Positions 16,751 to 26,359 of a stretch of 64,000 nt of DNA are shown here, piece after piece. Source of the stretch: Jidongwangia harbinensis (GTDB taxonomy: Bacteria; Actinomycetota; Actinomycetes; Mycobacteriales; Micromonosporaceae). The position numbers and the translations under genes were made by a program. Position 1 is the stretch's first letter; every line of letters begins with the position of its first letter. Below the pieces are notes generated by a model. The model searched no databases and was not told where the DNA came from. It saw only the letters and a program-made list of their open reading frames with translations. The DNA lies in assembly GCF_020216025.1 (NCBI RefSeq), contig NZ_JAIWNC010000023.1, forward strand, positions 62,001-126,000. Reading direction: 5' to 3'.

Positions 16751-17935
16751 CTACGGGGTGAAGGCCGCGACGGTGGACGCAGCCCTTGTGTAGAGCCTGC
16801 CGCCGGCGACTATCACGCCGTAGACGGGTCCGTATGGGATGCCGGAGGCAGCGGTCTTGCCGCTGGACGGCGACAGGATCGAGAGACTGCCGTTATCGGA
16901 TGTGACGTACAGCAGACCGCCGGCACGAACAAGACCCTCGGGGTCGACGACAGCGCGTGTCCAGGCCAACTTCCCGGTCTTGGCCTGGTATGCGTTGACC
17001 CGCCCGGCTGAAGCCACGTAGACCCGGTTCGCGTCGGCGGCCAGGTCACCCGTCTCTCTCTTGACCGTCCAGAGCACCTTGCCGTTCTTCGCGTCGAGCG
17101 CGCTCAGGCCAAGCGAGCTGGTCAGATACCACCGATCTCCTGCGGGACTGGCAGCGCTCGGCGTCCAACCCGACCCGAGGGTATACAGCAACGCGCCCGT
17201 CTTGGCGGACGCGACGAAGTCAGACCGCCAGTCAGTCGGCCTCAGCAAGACACGGCCGCTCGCGGAAACCGGCCCAGCGAGAACCGTGTTGTCATAGCTC
17301 CACACCTGCACGCCGTCGGAAGCGCGGATACCGATGACACCGTGTTCAAAGCCGTCACAGGTGCCGCAGTATCCCGAGGTAATCACCACGCCGGCATCAG
17401 CGACGACCGTGTCGACCATCCAGCTTCCGCTGTGGCGCCAGCGCTGCGTCCCGGTCCGCACGTCCAGGGCAGTGACGTACCCGTCGTAGTTGCTGTTGGA
17501 GTAACAGTTCGTGTCGGTCACCAGAAGAAGACCGCCGACAACGACAAGCTCCGCGCTGATATAGCTGAAGGAGGTGTTACTCCACAGACGGGCACCGGTC
17601 TTGACGTCAAACGCCGCCACCCCGGCTCCGCTGATCATGAACATTCGTCCATCGACCACTCGGGTTGAACCCGGGCTTGCACTGCACCCCGGCTCACCAT
17701 CCTCCGCGGTGACAGACCACCGAAGCTTCAGCTTCTTGATCGTGCTGGTGTTGATCACCGATTCCTGCGGGTTGTAGTAGGTGTGGCCGGGCCCGTATCC
17801 GGCCTGCGCCCACTGCGATGGCGGCGTAGCCGCCGCGGCCGGCGTGACCGGCGTTACGTTGGCCGCTGCGAGGACGGCCGCGGCGGCCATCACCAGGGCT
17901 GTTCGCCGGCCGCAGCGTTGTTGACTGTTCGACAT
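16751..17935 (-). CDS. Secreted PQQ-type beta-propeller repeat protein
   Basis: A 394-residue protein with a signal peptide (charged start, hydrophobic core VMAAAAVLAAANVTP, then AAAA). The mature part has repeated blades of the PQQ-like type: FDVKTGARLW, ALDVRTGTQRWR, ALDAKNGKVLWTVKR, AYQAKTGKLAWTR. Such propellers are binding scaffolds in the cell envelope. The pyrroloquinoline cofactor and dehydrogenase catalytic residues are not indicated. It stands alone; its neighbours on both sides are unrelated. Confidence 0.85.
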   Translation of the reverse strand: MSNSQQRCGRRTALVMAAAAVLAAANVTPVTPAAAATPPSQWAQAGYGPGHTYYNPQESVINTSTIKKLKLRWSVTAEDGEPGCSASPGSTRVVDGRMFMISGAGVAAFDVKTGARLWSNTSFSYISAELVVVGGLLLVTDTNCYSNSNYDGYVTALDVRTGTQRWRHSGSWMVDTVVADAGVVITSGYCGTCDGFEHGVIGIRASDGVQVWSYDNTVLAGPVSASGRVLLRPTDWRSDFVASAKTGALLYTLGSGWTPSAASPAGDRWYLTSSLGLSALDAKNGKVLWTVKRETGDLAADANRVYVASAGRVNAYQAKTGKLAWTRAVVDPEGLVRAGGLLYVTSDNGSLSILSPSSGKTAASGIPYGPVYGVIVAGGRLYTRAASTVAAFTP

Positions 17936-18184
17936 GTGTCCCCCGTCGTAGACCTGTGGGAAGAATCGTCACGCCTGTAGGCGGAACCCGGTGGGCAGAC
18001 ACAGCGGCTGCAAGGACAAATGACCGAACGGGCGAACTCGCGCGTGGACCACCAGCATGGGTCCGTGCCGCGGGCCTTCCGAGCAGTTCTGGCACTGCGT
18101 AACCGCACCGCCGATACCTAGCTCGTCTCCCCCGCTGAGTCGCTTGGGATGGCTGTACTGGCGACGATGCCGTCGTCACCATAT

Positions 18185-19121
18185 TCACTCGCGAACGAAG
18201 ACGCCTTTGCCGTTCTCATATACACAGGCGATCTTGCACGCGTGCAGCAGGTCGACGAGGTCGTCGGCGGGGCGTTCCGGTAGAAGCACCGCAAGGCTTG
18301 CCGTCTTGGACGGGAGGTGGCGTTGGTAGTCGTACAACTGCCCAATCGCGAGCCGGACGGCGTTGCGGGTAGCGGTCCCCTTCGCTTCGTATAGCTCACC
18401 GGCAGTGACGTCAAACAGGTCCGTGAGCAGAGGTCGCAACGTACCGGGCGGTCGAAGCCGGCCACGCTTGACGACATGGCCAAGGCTGGCGAGATGCGTG
18501 CGGTAGCGCTCGGACAATTCCGCTTCCCGGCGTTCGGCGGTGCCACCTTGGGTCGGATCACGTTCGAACGATGCGGCTTCTACCTTCTCGACCGGCACCA
18601 GCGCACTGGCGCCCGCGGAGACGTCGGCCGCGTGTTCAACCTGCCCCGTTGAGTCGGTGAGGGCCGCTCCCACCGCGCGAAGACGGAACACGACCGCAGA
18701 CCGCATCTCCTGGTTGCGGTCCACGCCGTCCTCGCGCACGTACGGCAGATCAGGGTCGACTTCGAACTCACCGATGTAGGTATGCAGCTTGCCGCCCTTG
18801 CCGGGATCGCTGTGGAAGACGAATAGGTGCAGGCTCCGACCCTGTTCGCGATGGCGCAAGACGGAGCCGTTAAGCCCGGTGATGAGTTGATCACCGTAGT
18901 TACCGGTGCCGGTGTAGAGGAAGACCGGCTCATCGTTCTCGTCTGTGGCTGGGCCATCCCAGTGGTAGCCGTACCGAGCTGCTTCAGCAGGATCGGAGTA
19001 GATAAACACATTCGGTGTCGTGTCAGACGGGGATGATCCCGCCCTGGATACCACCGCCGAACGCCTGTTTGACCTGCTCACGAGTCCTGATATCGCCCGG
19101 CGTCAAACCGATACTTGCCAT
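18185..19121 (-). CDS. Modification-dependent restriction nuclease: SRA plus PD-(D/E)XK (frameshifted)
   Basis: The real start is ATG 19121 (MASIGLTPGDIRTREQ, then FGGGIQGGIIP). One extra C in a CCCC run near 19032 then moves the frame into SDTTPNVFIYSDPAEAARYG, and the rest runs to 18185. The N-terminal half matches the SRA-like domain of the ScoMcrA type (FLYTGTG, GDQLITG, LRHREQGRSLHLF, YIGEFEVDPDLPYV), which reads modified DNA. The C-terminal half looks like a PD-(D/E)XK nuclease, with the Asp and Glu-x-Lys in LFDVTAGELYEAKG. ScoMcrA itself uses an HNH nuclease, so this is a different fusion. Type IV restriction of incoming modified DNA is the likely role if the frame is restored. Confidence 0.75.
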
Positions 19122-19399
19122 AGCCAGACCTTACGAGGCCGGTACGACAGTTCTGCAACCACAAGACCACCCCCGTCCAGCCTTACCCGCGCGCAAGGTG
19201 CACCGGCAATGGCCCCTACAGCTCGGCGTTGCTCACCCAGCAACCGAGGGCTTAACGAACCTAGATAACGTTCGCGTTCTCCACCTCGACCGACCCCTGA
19301 TCTACTGTCTGCACCGCAGGAAGGCTGCCTCTGCGCGCAGCACCGCGCTCACCTGCCGGGCCATTTCCCGCGCACGTGTCGGATCACGTCCCACTCACT

Positions 19400-19544
19400 C
19401 GTAAGTCCTCAGCGTCACCGCGCTGGCCGACTCCGCGCCTTCGCGCACTTCGCCGCGATGATCGACGGTCTCGGCGACGGCTACGACGTCGATCTCGACG
19501 CGCTGTTCGAGGCCGACCCGAGCGGTCGGGACGACGACGTCTGA
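19400..19544 (+). pseudogene. C-terminal gene fragment, unknown
   Basis: The frame ending with TGA at 19542-19544 reads FAHFAAMIDGLGDGYDVD, then LDALFEADPSGRDDDV, which is clearly protein-like with codons ending in G or C. No start or upstream portion is present. It is probably the last third of a lost gene. The rest of 19122-19587 holds nothing I can support. Confidence 0.4.
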
Positions 19545-19587
19545 CCGTTCCCTCCACCGAGTAGTGGTCTGGGATCGCCTGAACGCT

Positions 19588-20095
19588 CTACCGAGCACTC
19601 CCGTCACGCAGGAGAGTCCGAGGTGCAAATGTCAGTAGGAACCGGCCATCCGGGATCTGGACCGTGCAGAACGCCGTACGCATCAACCTGGTCCGCTGCA
19701 GGCCGCTATCGGTGATGACCAGGTGCCCGCCCGGCCGCAGCGCCCGGGCCATCGATGCCAGCATCGCCCACGTGACCGCGAGCGGGCACTGATGGAGCTC
19801 GAGGCTCGAAACGACGGTGTCCACCGAAGCCGGGCCCAGCAGCTCAGCCACCGCTTCACCCCGGCCGGTCACCCACGCCCGCTCGAGCTGAGGTTCTGGG
19901 GCCGGGCCAGCGCCAGCACTTCGGCATCGGGGTCGAAACCGACGATCCGGGCCAGCGGCTTACCGCGGGCCGGCAGCAACGCCAGTGATCCGGTGCCGCA
20001 GCCCACGTCGGCGATCACGTCGCGGGACGTGGCGCGACGTGGTCATAGAAGCGGGTCGGAGCCGAACGGCCCAGGGCCGGAGTGAACGATCTCAT
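19588..20095 (-). pseudogene. Class I SAM-dependent methyltransferase, frameshifted
   Basis: Three frames together spell a methyltransferase: an N-terminal MRSFTPALGRSAPTRFYD; then the SAM-binding glycine motif DVIADVGCGTGSLALLPARG with the following strand RIVGFDPDAEVLALA; then, after a second shift, ERAWVTGRGEAVAELLG, VVSSLELHQ and MARALRPGGHLVITDSG. These are motifs I, II, post-I and IV-VI of the class I fold in order. At least two frameshifts separate them, so it is a pseudogene unless the sequence is wrong. Confidence 0.7.
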
Positions 20096-20335
20096 GCCCG
20101 AGTCTCGCCCGCAGATCCTTCCCGGTCTTGAACAAAGCGCTCGCGCCGATCTGCTCGGCGGGCGCCTGCACGCTGGCGCAGCCCCCGTCGATCGGGCTGG
20201 TGTCGAACCACCCGGCCAGGCATCAGCGTCGCAACGTAGTCGACGTGGCCTTGCTTGCCCGCGTGGTCCCGTCGGTGGTGCTCGGGTCGGCGTGCCCGTA
20301 ACCGGCCCGCATCATGCGGTGGGGGCGGCGGGACG

Positions 20336-21193
20336 TCAGGTGGCGAGTCCACCGTCGCCCAGCAGCTTCTGCGCCAACGCGGAGGGTTTCCGGACCTCGT
20401 CGGCCGCCGGGGGCACCTGCGCCCGCACGCCGCCGTAGTCATTTGCCTCGATGGTCCACGGCTCGGCCGAGCCGGGCACCATCACGTTCACCGTGTGGAT
20501 ACGGTCGTGGGAGTCGAGGGTGGCGCGGAACGGCATCGCGTGCACGGCACCGGACAGCGGGTACCGGCGTGCCATTGCACCGATCATCGTCGGGTCCTCC
20601 GCCAGGCCGGTGGCGTCGAGGGTGCCGTGGACGATCACTGGGCTGCCCTGGGCGGTACGGACGCGGCTGAGGAGACGTTTCATCCCGACCGCGTCGGGGT
20701 CCGTGAAGTTAGGCCCGGTCGTGGGTGTGGACGCGACGACCACCGGCGGCCGCCAGTACTTGCCGCTGGCGAAGTCGTGCACCTCCCGGACCGCCGCGGC
20801 CTGCTTCTTCCGGGTGGGGCCGAGGGCTTCCTCCAGCTCCTCCAACCTCCCGAGCAGGTCGTCCCACTTGCCGCCCTGGAGTTCCGTCTTGAGGTATCGC
20901 TTGCCGCCGACGATCCGAGCCCGGTGCCAGGCCCGGGCGTCCTTCGTCGTCTCGAGCGAGGTGAGGTCCGCAGTGCCGCTCGGCGCGTGCAGCAGGCCCC
21001 TCGTAATCACGTCCTTCGCGTTCACGACGAACCGGTACGAGCCGGTGTCGATGCCGCTCGTCGACGCGGCGAGCGCGGCCATGGCGTCGAAGGGTTTCGT
21101 GACGGCGGGTGCGGGACTGCTGGGCTCCGAGCACGCGGCGAGCGGAAGAATCTGCAGGAGCACCACGAAGATCAGCAACCGGCGGAGAATCAC
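20336..21193 (-). CDS. Lipoprotein of unknown function
   Basis: A 285-residue protein with a GTG start and a lipoprotein signal: hydrophobic LLIFVVLLQILPLAAC with lipobox LAAC, so C21 would be lipid-modified and the protein anchored outside the membrane. The mature part is a mix of strands and helices (GSYRFVVNAKDVITRG; ARIVGGKRYLKTELQ; PFRATLDSHDRIHTVNV), a pattern like the LppX/LolA-type lipoproteins that hold hydrophobic ligands. That resemblance is loose. No operon partner. Confidence 0.8.
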   Translation of the reverse strand: MILRRLLIFVVLLQILPLAACSEPSSPAPAVTKPFDAMAALAASTSGIDTGSYRFVVNAKDVITRGLLHAPSGTADLTSLETTKDARAWHRARIVGGKRYLKTELQGGKWDDLLGRLEELEEALGPTRKKQAAAVREVHDFASGKYWRPPVVVASTPTTGPNFTDPDAVGMKRLLSRVRTAQGSPVIVHGTLDATGLAEDPTMIGAMARRYPLSGAVHAMPFRATLDSHDRIHTVNVMVPGSAEPWTIEANDYGGVRAQVPPAADEVRKPSALAQKLLGDGGLAT

Positions 21194-21509
21194 CGGCGCA
21201 TCGTAGACGAACCCGCGGGCCCTGGATCGTGCCGGTGGGCGTCCCGGTCAATGACGGACCCGGTCCGGGCGTGCGGGTCAGAAGGTGGTGTGGACGTGGG
21301 CGGCCACGCCGGTGGAGCGGCCCCTGCGCGTCGATGACCCGACCAGGGTGAACGCCGCCGCGCGGCCGGTAGAGCCGGCGGTCCTGACCGTCGCCCAGGG
21401 CGAGGCGCAGGAGACCTCGCCGCCCGGTTCGAGACGCGCCGCTCCACACTGGTCAGGCCGTACGTCAGAAAGCAGATGAGTGCCCGCAGTTCCCCAAGTT
21501 CAATGGCCT

Positions 21510-21725
21510 GGCCTGTCGTTGATCACGGTGGACAACCGAGCCGAAGCCATGGCCCGCTCGATCACCGACCCGGACCGGCAGGCGCAGGCGCTGTGTGCGG
21601 CAACTAGGGCGAGTGGCGCCGCCGGCGATCCCGACGGGGCCGAGACGGTGACCCCGCTCGATCACCGACCAGTACCAGCAGGCATGGGCGCTGTCCGCGG
21701 TAGCTAGGGCGATCGGGTCGAGCCT
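21510..21725 (+). pseudogene. Fragment of a protein with SITDPxxQAxAL repeats
   Basis: Two consecutive repeat units can be read, separated by a frame change: AEAMARSITDPDRQAQALCA and, in another frame, SITDQYQQAWALSAVARA. Large actinobacterial proteins carry many such 30-odd-residue units after an NTPase or protease domain. Only about two remain here. The bases 21194-21509 contain no gene I can support. Confidence 0.5.
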
Positions 21726-21817
21726 GTTCCGCTCTGTTGCGGTCGCTCTATGGCAACGTCCTCGTCATCTCGACGGTTAGTCAAGCTCTTCGATAGCACG
21801 TCCGAACGAGTGCCTTA

Positions 21818-22354
21818 TTATTCCCCTTGATCAGACATTTCGGGGTCGAAGGTACCCATCTGGACGTCGTAGAAGAAAGCTTCCCAATACGTTTCCTCCC
21901 CGATTCCGAAAGCCGTTTCGTCGATGGTCGAGATCGCCAACCGGACCCGGTCGGCGGCCTCGTCCCAGTCTTCAAAATCAGGGGGCGAATAGAACGGGAA
22001 CATGGTTTGAACAGCTCGGATGCATTCGGAGAAGTGGTCCAGCGTCGCGTTGACGTGTGCTCCTCTGCGACCATCGGGGACGAAGGCGGTTACCACACTT
22101 CCAGTTTCGAGATCCACACACATCCGGATAGGTGCCAGTGCAGGACCGCCGAAGGAGACCAGGTCGCTGCCGCCGCCGATCCGTCGCGCGGTTTCGCCGG
22201 CCAGATACCTCTTGCGGATGAGGTTTCGTGGTACTCCAGGCTGGCGGAGTCGTTCAGCCAGCCACGGTGGTACGTCCGGTTCCGCCGGCACGCTGACGAG
22301 TTCGAAGGACAACCCGCCTCCGGCATTATCAAACTCACTATCTGTCACAGGCAC
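21818..22354 (-). CDS. SUKH-4-family immunity protein
   Basis: A 178-residue protein with a GTG start, nine bases after the toxin stop codon. The SUKH-4 pattern is visible: an N-terminal strand GGGLSFELVSVPAEPDVPPW, the central LIRKRYLAGETARRIGG and SVVTAFVPDG, then a C-terminal TAFGIGEETYWEAFFYDV and MGTFDPE. SUKH proteins are immunity proteins that bind toxin domains, often nucleases or deaminases. Its place directly behind the toxin makes it the likely cognate immunity protein for the C-terminal domain of 22364-26359. Confidence 0.85.
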   Translation of the reverse strand: MPVTDSEFDNAGGGLSFELVSVPAEPDVPPWLAERLRQPGVPRNLIRKRYLAGETARRIGGGSDLVSFGGPALAPIRMCVDLETGSVVTAFVPDGRRGAHVNATLDHFSECIRAVQTMFPFYSPPDFEDWDEAADRVRLAISTIDETAFGIGEETYWEAFFYDVQMGTFDPEMSDQGE

Positions 22355-22363
22355 GGTGAGATC

Positions 22364-25300
22364 CTACCGTAGCAGCATAAGTTGTCGGATCGCCTTCTTG
22401 AGGGCGGCGGTTGTTTCTTTCCTAATTGCGTTTCGCCTCGCAACGTCGGCGTGGTTCCATTCGAAGGACCAAGTCACCTCTACGGGGTATCCGAGCCTCT
22501 CGATTGCTTTCTGGCAACCGCTCGTGGCGCAGGGAGCGCGCTCCGAATACAGGCGCAGGATGCGAACCCCTTCGGCCATCTGGATCAGATATATCTCGGC
22601 GTGCTCGTCGTTGTCAGACCTTGCCGTAATGATTCTGCCATTGGACAGTTCAGCTGCTGCGTAGTTGCCACCCTTCGCGAGACCGCTTGGGTCGGTGAGG
22701 CGTCGGTGGTGTACGGCCCGGACGAGGTCGTCGGCGGTGTCGAAATAGTCGACCCATCGCCCGATTTCGCACCCGGCCGGGTTGGGTGTCATAGCCGACC
22801 GGCTCATGCCTGTGGCGGCGGTGAGTGCACCGGCAGGGCCGGTGCACGGTCGGTTCACCACGCTGCGGGCGAGGTTGGCGTCGATGGCCTTGCGGGGGAC
22901 GATGACCCGCTCGATGACGGCGGGGATACGGATGCGGTTGAGGGTCCCCTTGAGTAGTCCCATACCAGCCGTGCCGCCGCTGACGCCGCCGGCGGCGGAG
23001 CCGATGAGGGAGCCTTCGACCCATGCTCCGTAGAGGCCGCCGATGCCCATGCTGACTTCGGCGCCGCCGGCGATGGACAGGGCGGTGGCGCACAGCGCGG
23101 CGCAGGCGGCGCCGAGGGCGAGTAGTTCGACGGCGAGGCCGGTCGCGGCCGACACGGTCAACCAGGCGCTGAAGAGGAGCCCGCCGGCGACGAGGAGGTC
23201 CCAGGACCGGTTCGTCATGAAGTTCGGGTTGAACGTGTCGGCGACGCAGCTGCGGTAGTAGGTGCTGTCAATCTGGGCGAACTTGTTGCAGAACTGCTTG
23301 TTCAGCGTGGCCCGGGCGAGTTTGATGTCCGCGGGGTCGAAGACCTTGCGGCAGTTCTTCAACAGATCCGGGGTGTGCCAGGAGCCCTTGTAGCAGTCGA
23401 TGAACTGCTGATCCAGTGCCTGTCGCCGTTCGGAGGCGATCATGTCGCTGGTGATTTTCTCGGCGGCTCGGTAGGCGGCGCGAGCTTCCGCGGCGTTTCT
23501 GCCGGCGGCCAATGCCGATGCCTGGGCTCGTTTCGCGGCGCTGACGGCCCGGCCGGCGTCGCGTTTGGCCTGTTCGTAAGAGTCGCGGGCGGCGGCGGCG
23601 GACTGGTTCGCGTCGGCCGCTGCCTTGTTCGCCACGTCGGCGGCCCGCGCCGCGGTACGCGCGGAACTGACAGCCTCGATCGCGGAGTTCTCGGCCTTAC
23701 GTGCGGCTTCGTCGGCCTGGTTGGCGTACCGGACGGCGTTCTCCGCGGATCTGACGGCCTTGTCCGCCCACTGTTGGGCCTGCTCGGCCCAGCCGCGTGC
23801 GCGGGCAGCCACGGCCTGGGCCTGCTCGGCGTGTTGGGTGGCGGTCGTCGCCGCGCTGAGCCCGCGGGCGAGCAGCGCGAGCATCTCCTGGTTGTGGACG
23901 TCAGCGTCGGCGTCGTTCTGCGCGGCGGTGTACCAGCCGGTGGTGACGAAGGTGTGCAAAGAGCCGGGGGCGCCGTCCAACGCGTTCTGCGCGGCCGCTT
24001 TGAGTTCCGGGCCACTTTCCGGGTCGGCCAGCATCCGGTTGGCCTTGATCCGGTCGTCGTGGTAAGCCGCATGGAACTGGCCGGTGGACAGGAACGCACG
24101 GAGGTCCTCGTCGGAACCGTCGAGGGCCTCCTGCGCCTGCCGCGCGGTGGCGACGTTGTCCGCCTCCTGCGCCTTGCTGAGAATCCGGACGACCGAGAGG
24201 CGGTCGTCGGTGGACCGCTGGGGATAGTCCTGCTCGCGCAGGAACCGTGCGACCTCGGCATCGGAGGAGTCGAGGGCGGCCTTGGCGGCCAGTTGCATAC
24301 CCGGTGTGCCGGTCTGCAGCAGTGTGGTCACGGTGGCCCGATCGTCACGGGCCGCGGCCACGTCGACGCCGACACGGATGAACTCCACAACGTCGTCGTC
24401 CGTGCCGCCGAGCGCGGCGAGGGCCTCCTGCTGAGTGGCGGGGCCGGCGGTCTGGCTGAGAGTGAGCGCCACCTTACGGGCGCTGAGCACGGCCACGGCG
24501 GGGTCCGTTACCGGGTTGCGCACCTCGGCGATGAGCCGGTTGGTCTCGGCGCTGCGTTTCGTGGCTTCCTGCGCGTCCCACTCGGCGCGGGCCTGATAGG
24601 CCTCGTAGGCGGCCAGTTCGGTGCGGGCGGCCTCAGCTCCCTCCTCGGCTGCCACGGCCAGTCGATCGGCCTCGGCGGCACGTGCGACCTCGTACACCTT
24701 GTAGGCGTTGTTGGCGGCGGTCACCGCCTGTTCGGCTGCCTTCGACGCGGCAGCGGCGGCGTCGGTCGAGGCCTGCGCGGCGCGCGTGGCGTCACCAGCG
24801 TGGTCGGCCGCTTGCAGGGCGGCCGCCGCAGCGGCGTTGGCGTCGACCGCCGCGGCTTCCGCAGCGACGCGGGCGTTACCGGCGCCCTGCAACGCCGCCT
24901 CCGCGAATCGCAAGGATGCGGCCGCGGCCCGGTTCGCACGCGCGGCCCGGTTACGGGCTCGGTGCGCCGCTGCCTCAGCCTCGCGTACGTTGGCGCCGGT
25001 GGCCCGGGCCAACGCGAGGGCTTGCTGGGCGGCGTTGACGGCGTTGGCGGAGTCGATGCTCGCGGCGGTCGACGCCCGAGCGGCGTTGATCGCCTCGCGG
25101 GCGGCCTCTTCGGTGCGGCCCACGGCGTAGGCGGCGTCCTGCGACAGTTTCGCGGTGACCCGCGCGTTCTCCGCCAGAGCCCGGGCAGCCGCGCTCTTGT
25201 CCTCGTTGACGGCCGCGTCCGCGGCCGCTTTGTAGGCCCGGTTGGCGGCATTGCGGGTCATCGCGGCGGTAGCCGCCGCTCGCGAGGCCGCCGCCGCGGC

Positions 25301-26359
25301 CGCCCGGGACGCGGCCACGGCCTCGTGCGCGGCGTCAATCGCCTGTGCAGCCGCGTCCGCGGCCTTACTCGCGGCGTCGGCGGCTCGGGCAGCCGCGTCG
25401 GCGGCCTTTTCGGCGTTGCCCTTGGCGGCCTCCATGGCCGCCAGCGCGTCTTGGGCGGCTCCCTTGGAGGCCGCCGCGGACGTCGCCGCCTGAGCCGCCT
25501 TCTCCTTGGCGGTTCGGGTAAACACTGCAGCGTCCGCGCTGGCTCGCTGCGCGACGCTGACCAAGTCGGAAATGGTGGTCGCCTCGTCGTCGCGGGCAGC
25601 CGCGACAGCGTGCTGAGTGTCGAGGAAGTACGTCAGGGCATCGGTGTCGTCCGCGTCGAGTGCCCGCTGCGCCAAGCGCCGGACGTTGGAGTTTTCAGGA
25701 GCCTTGGCCAGGATCTGCACGACCTTGAGCCGCTGATCGGTTTCGAACGGCGTGCGCCATCCCGACGCCAGGAAGGTGTCCAGCGGCCCCGCGGGTTCGA
25801 CATCGACATCGTTAATTCCCTCGATGTCGGCAAGGTCGTCCGGGTCGGGGTCCGGCAGGATGGCGGTGTCCGCGTCGAGCGCCTTCTGCGCCGCCACGCG
25901 CACAGTCGGGCCACCGGCCGCAAGGAGTTGATTGACCCGCACACGTGCGTCCGTGCGAGTGGCCTCCTGCCACCCCGTCGTGAGGAAACCGCGCACATCG
26001 TCGCTGTCGAGCGCCCTCTGCGCGGCAGACCGCACCGCAGGGCCACCCCTGGCCAGCATGCGGGTCACCGTCAGCCGGTCGTCCACCGCCTGCAGCGTCT
26101 CCGCCCGGTCCAGGAACGCCCGCACGTCGTCGTCGGAGCCGAGCAAGGCCCGTTCGGCGGCCGGGGCAAGCAGCGTTCCCCCGTTCTTCCACATCCGCAC
26201 GACCGCGTCGCGGTCGACCGGTGCGACCGGGTCCGCCGCCTGAGCCGCCGGAGGAACCCAGACCAAGTTGATCGCCACGGCCGCGGCGGCAGCGAGCGCC
26301 ATACCGCGTACCCGGAACACCCTGCGCGCCATCGTCATCCCCCGCATCCCGAACCTCAT
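22364..26359 (-). CDS. Secreted ALF-repeat polymorphic toxin with deaminase-like C-terminus
   Basis: A 1331-residue protein with a signal peptide (MALAAAAAVAINLVWVP, then AQA). ALF-type repeats follow (AAQRALDSDDVRGFLTTGW, AAQKALDADT and others), then a long Ala-rich helical and coiled-coil region of roughly 600 residues, further ALF repeats, a Cys-containing segment and a hydrophobic glycine-rich region. The last 160 residues look like a nucleic-acid deaminase fold: H1253-A-E1255 and P1276-C1277...C1282 form the zinc site (HAEIYLI; SERAPCATSGC). I do not assign a subfamily. It overlaps the upstream gene by four bases and is followed by SUKH-4 immunity. Likely exported and acting against competing cells. 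Confidence 0.85.
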   Translation of the reverse strand: MRFGMRGMTMARRVFRVRGMALAAAAAVAINLVWVPPAAQAADPVAPVDRDAVVRMWKNGGTLLAPAAERALLGSDDDVRAFLDRAETLQAVDDRLTVTRMLARGGPAVRSAAQRALDSDDVRGFLTTGWQEATRTDARVRVNQLLAAGGPTVRVAAQKALDADTAILPDPDPDDLADIEGINDVDVEPAGPLDTFLASGWRTPFETDQRLKVVQILAKAPENSNVRRLAQRALDADDTDALTYFLDTQHAVAAARDDEATTISDLVSVAQRASADAAVFTRTAKEKAAQAATSAAASKGAAQDALAAMEAAKGNAEKAADAAARAADAASKAADAAAQAIDAAHEAVAASRAAAAAASRAAATAAMTRNAANRAYKAAADAAVNEDKSAAARALAENARVTAKLSQDAAYAVGRTEEAAREAINAARASTAASIDSANAVNAAQQALALARATGANVREAEAAAHRARNRAARANRAAAASLRFAEAALQGAGNARVAAEAAAVDANAAAAAALQAADHAGDATRAAQASTDAAAAASKAAEQAVTAANNAYKVYEVARAAEADRLAVAAEEGAEAARTELAAYEAYQARAEWDAQEATKRSAETNRLIAEVRNPVTDPAVAVLSARKVALTLSQTAGPATQQEALAALGGTDDDVVEFIRVGVDVAAARDDRATVTTLLQTGTPGMQLAAKAALDSSDAEVARFLREQDYPQRSTDDRLSVVRILSKAQEADNVATARQAQEALDGSDEDLRAFLSTGQFHAAYHDDRIKANRMLADPESGPELKAAAQNALDGAPGSLHTFVTTGWYTAAQNDADADVHNQEMLALLARGLSAATTATQHAEQAQAVAARARGWAEQAQQWADKAVRSAENAVRYANQADEAARKAENSAIEAVSSARTAARAADVANKAAADANQSAAAARDSYEQAKRDAGRAVSAAKRAQASALAAGRNAAEARAAYRAAEKITSDMIASERRQALDQQFIDCYKGSWHTPDLLKNCRKVFDPADIKLARATLNKQFCNKFAQIDSTYYRSCVADTFNPNFMTNRSWDLLVAGGLLFSAWLTVSAATGLAVELLALGAACAALCATALSIAGGAEVSMGIGGLYGAWVEGSLIGSAAGGVSGGTAGMGLLKGTLNRIRIPAVIERVIVPRKAIDANLARSVVNRPCTGPAGALTAATGMSRSAMTPNPAGCEIGRWVDYFDTADDLVRAVHHRRLTDPSGLAKGGNYAAAELSNGRIITARSDNDEHAEIYLIQMAEGVRILRLYSERAPCATSGCQKAIERLGYPVEVTWSFEWNHADVARRNAIRKETTAALKKAIRQLMLLR

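Noticed and set aside
16751..17935. PQQ-dependent alcohol dehydrogenase
   Set aside because: Only blade repeats are visible. The catalytic and calcium-binding residues and the length of true quinoprotein dehydrogenases are lacking.
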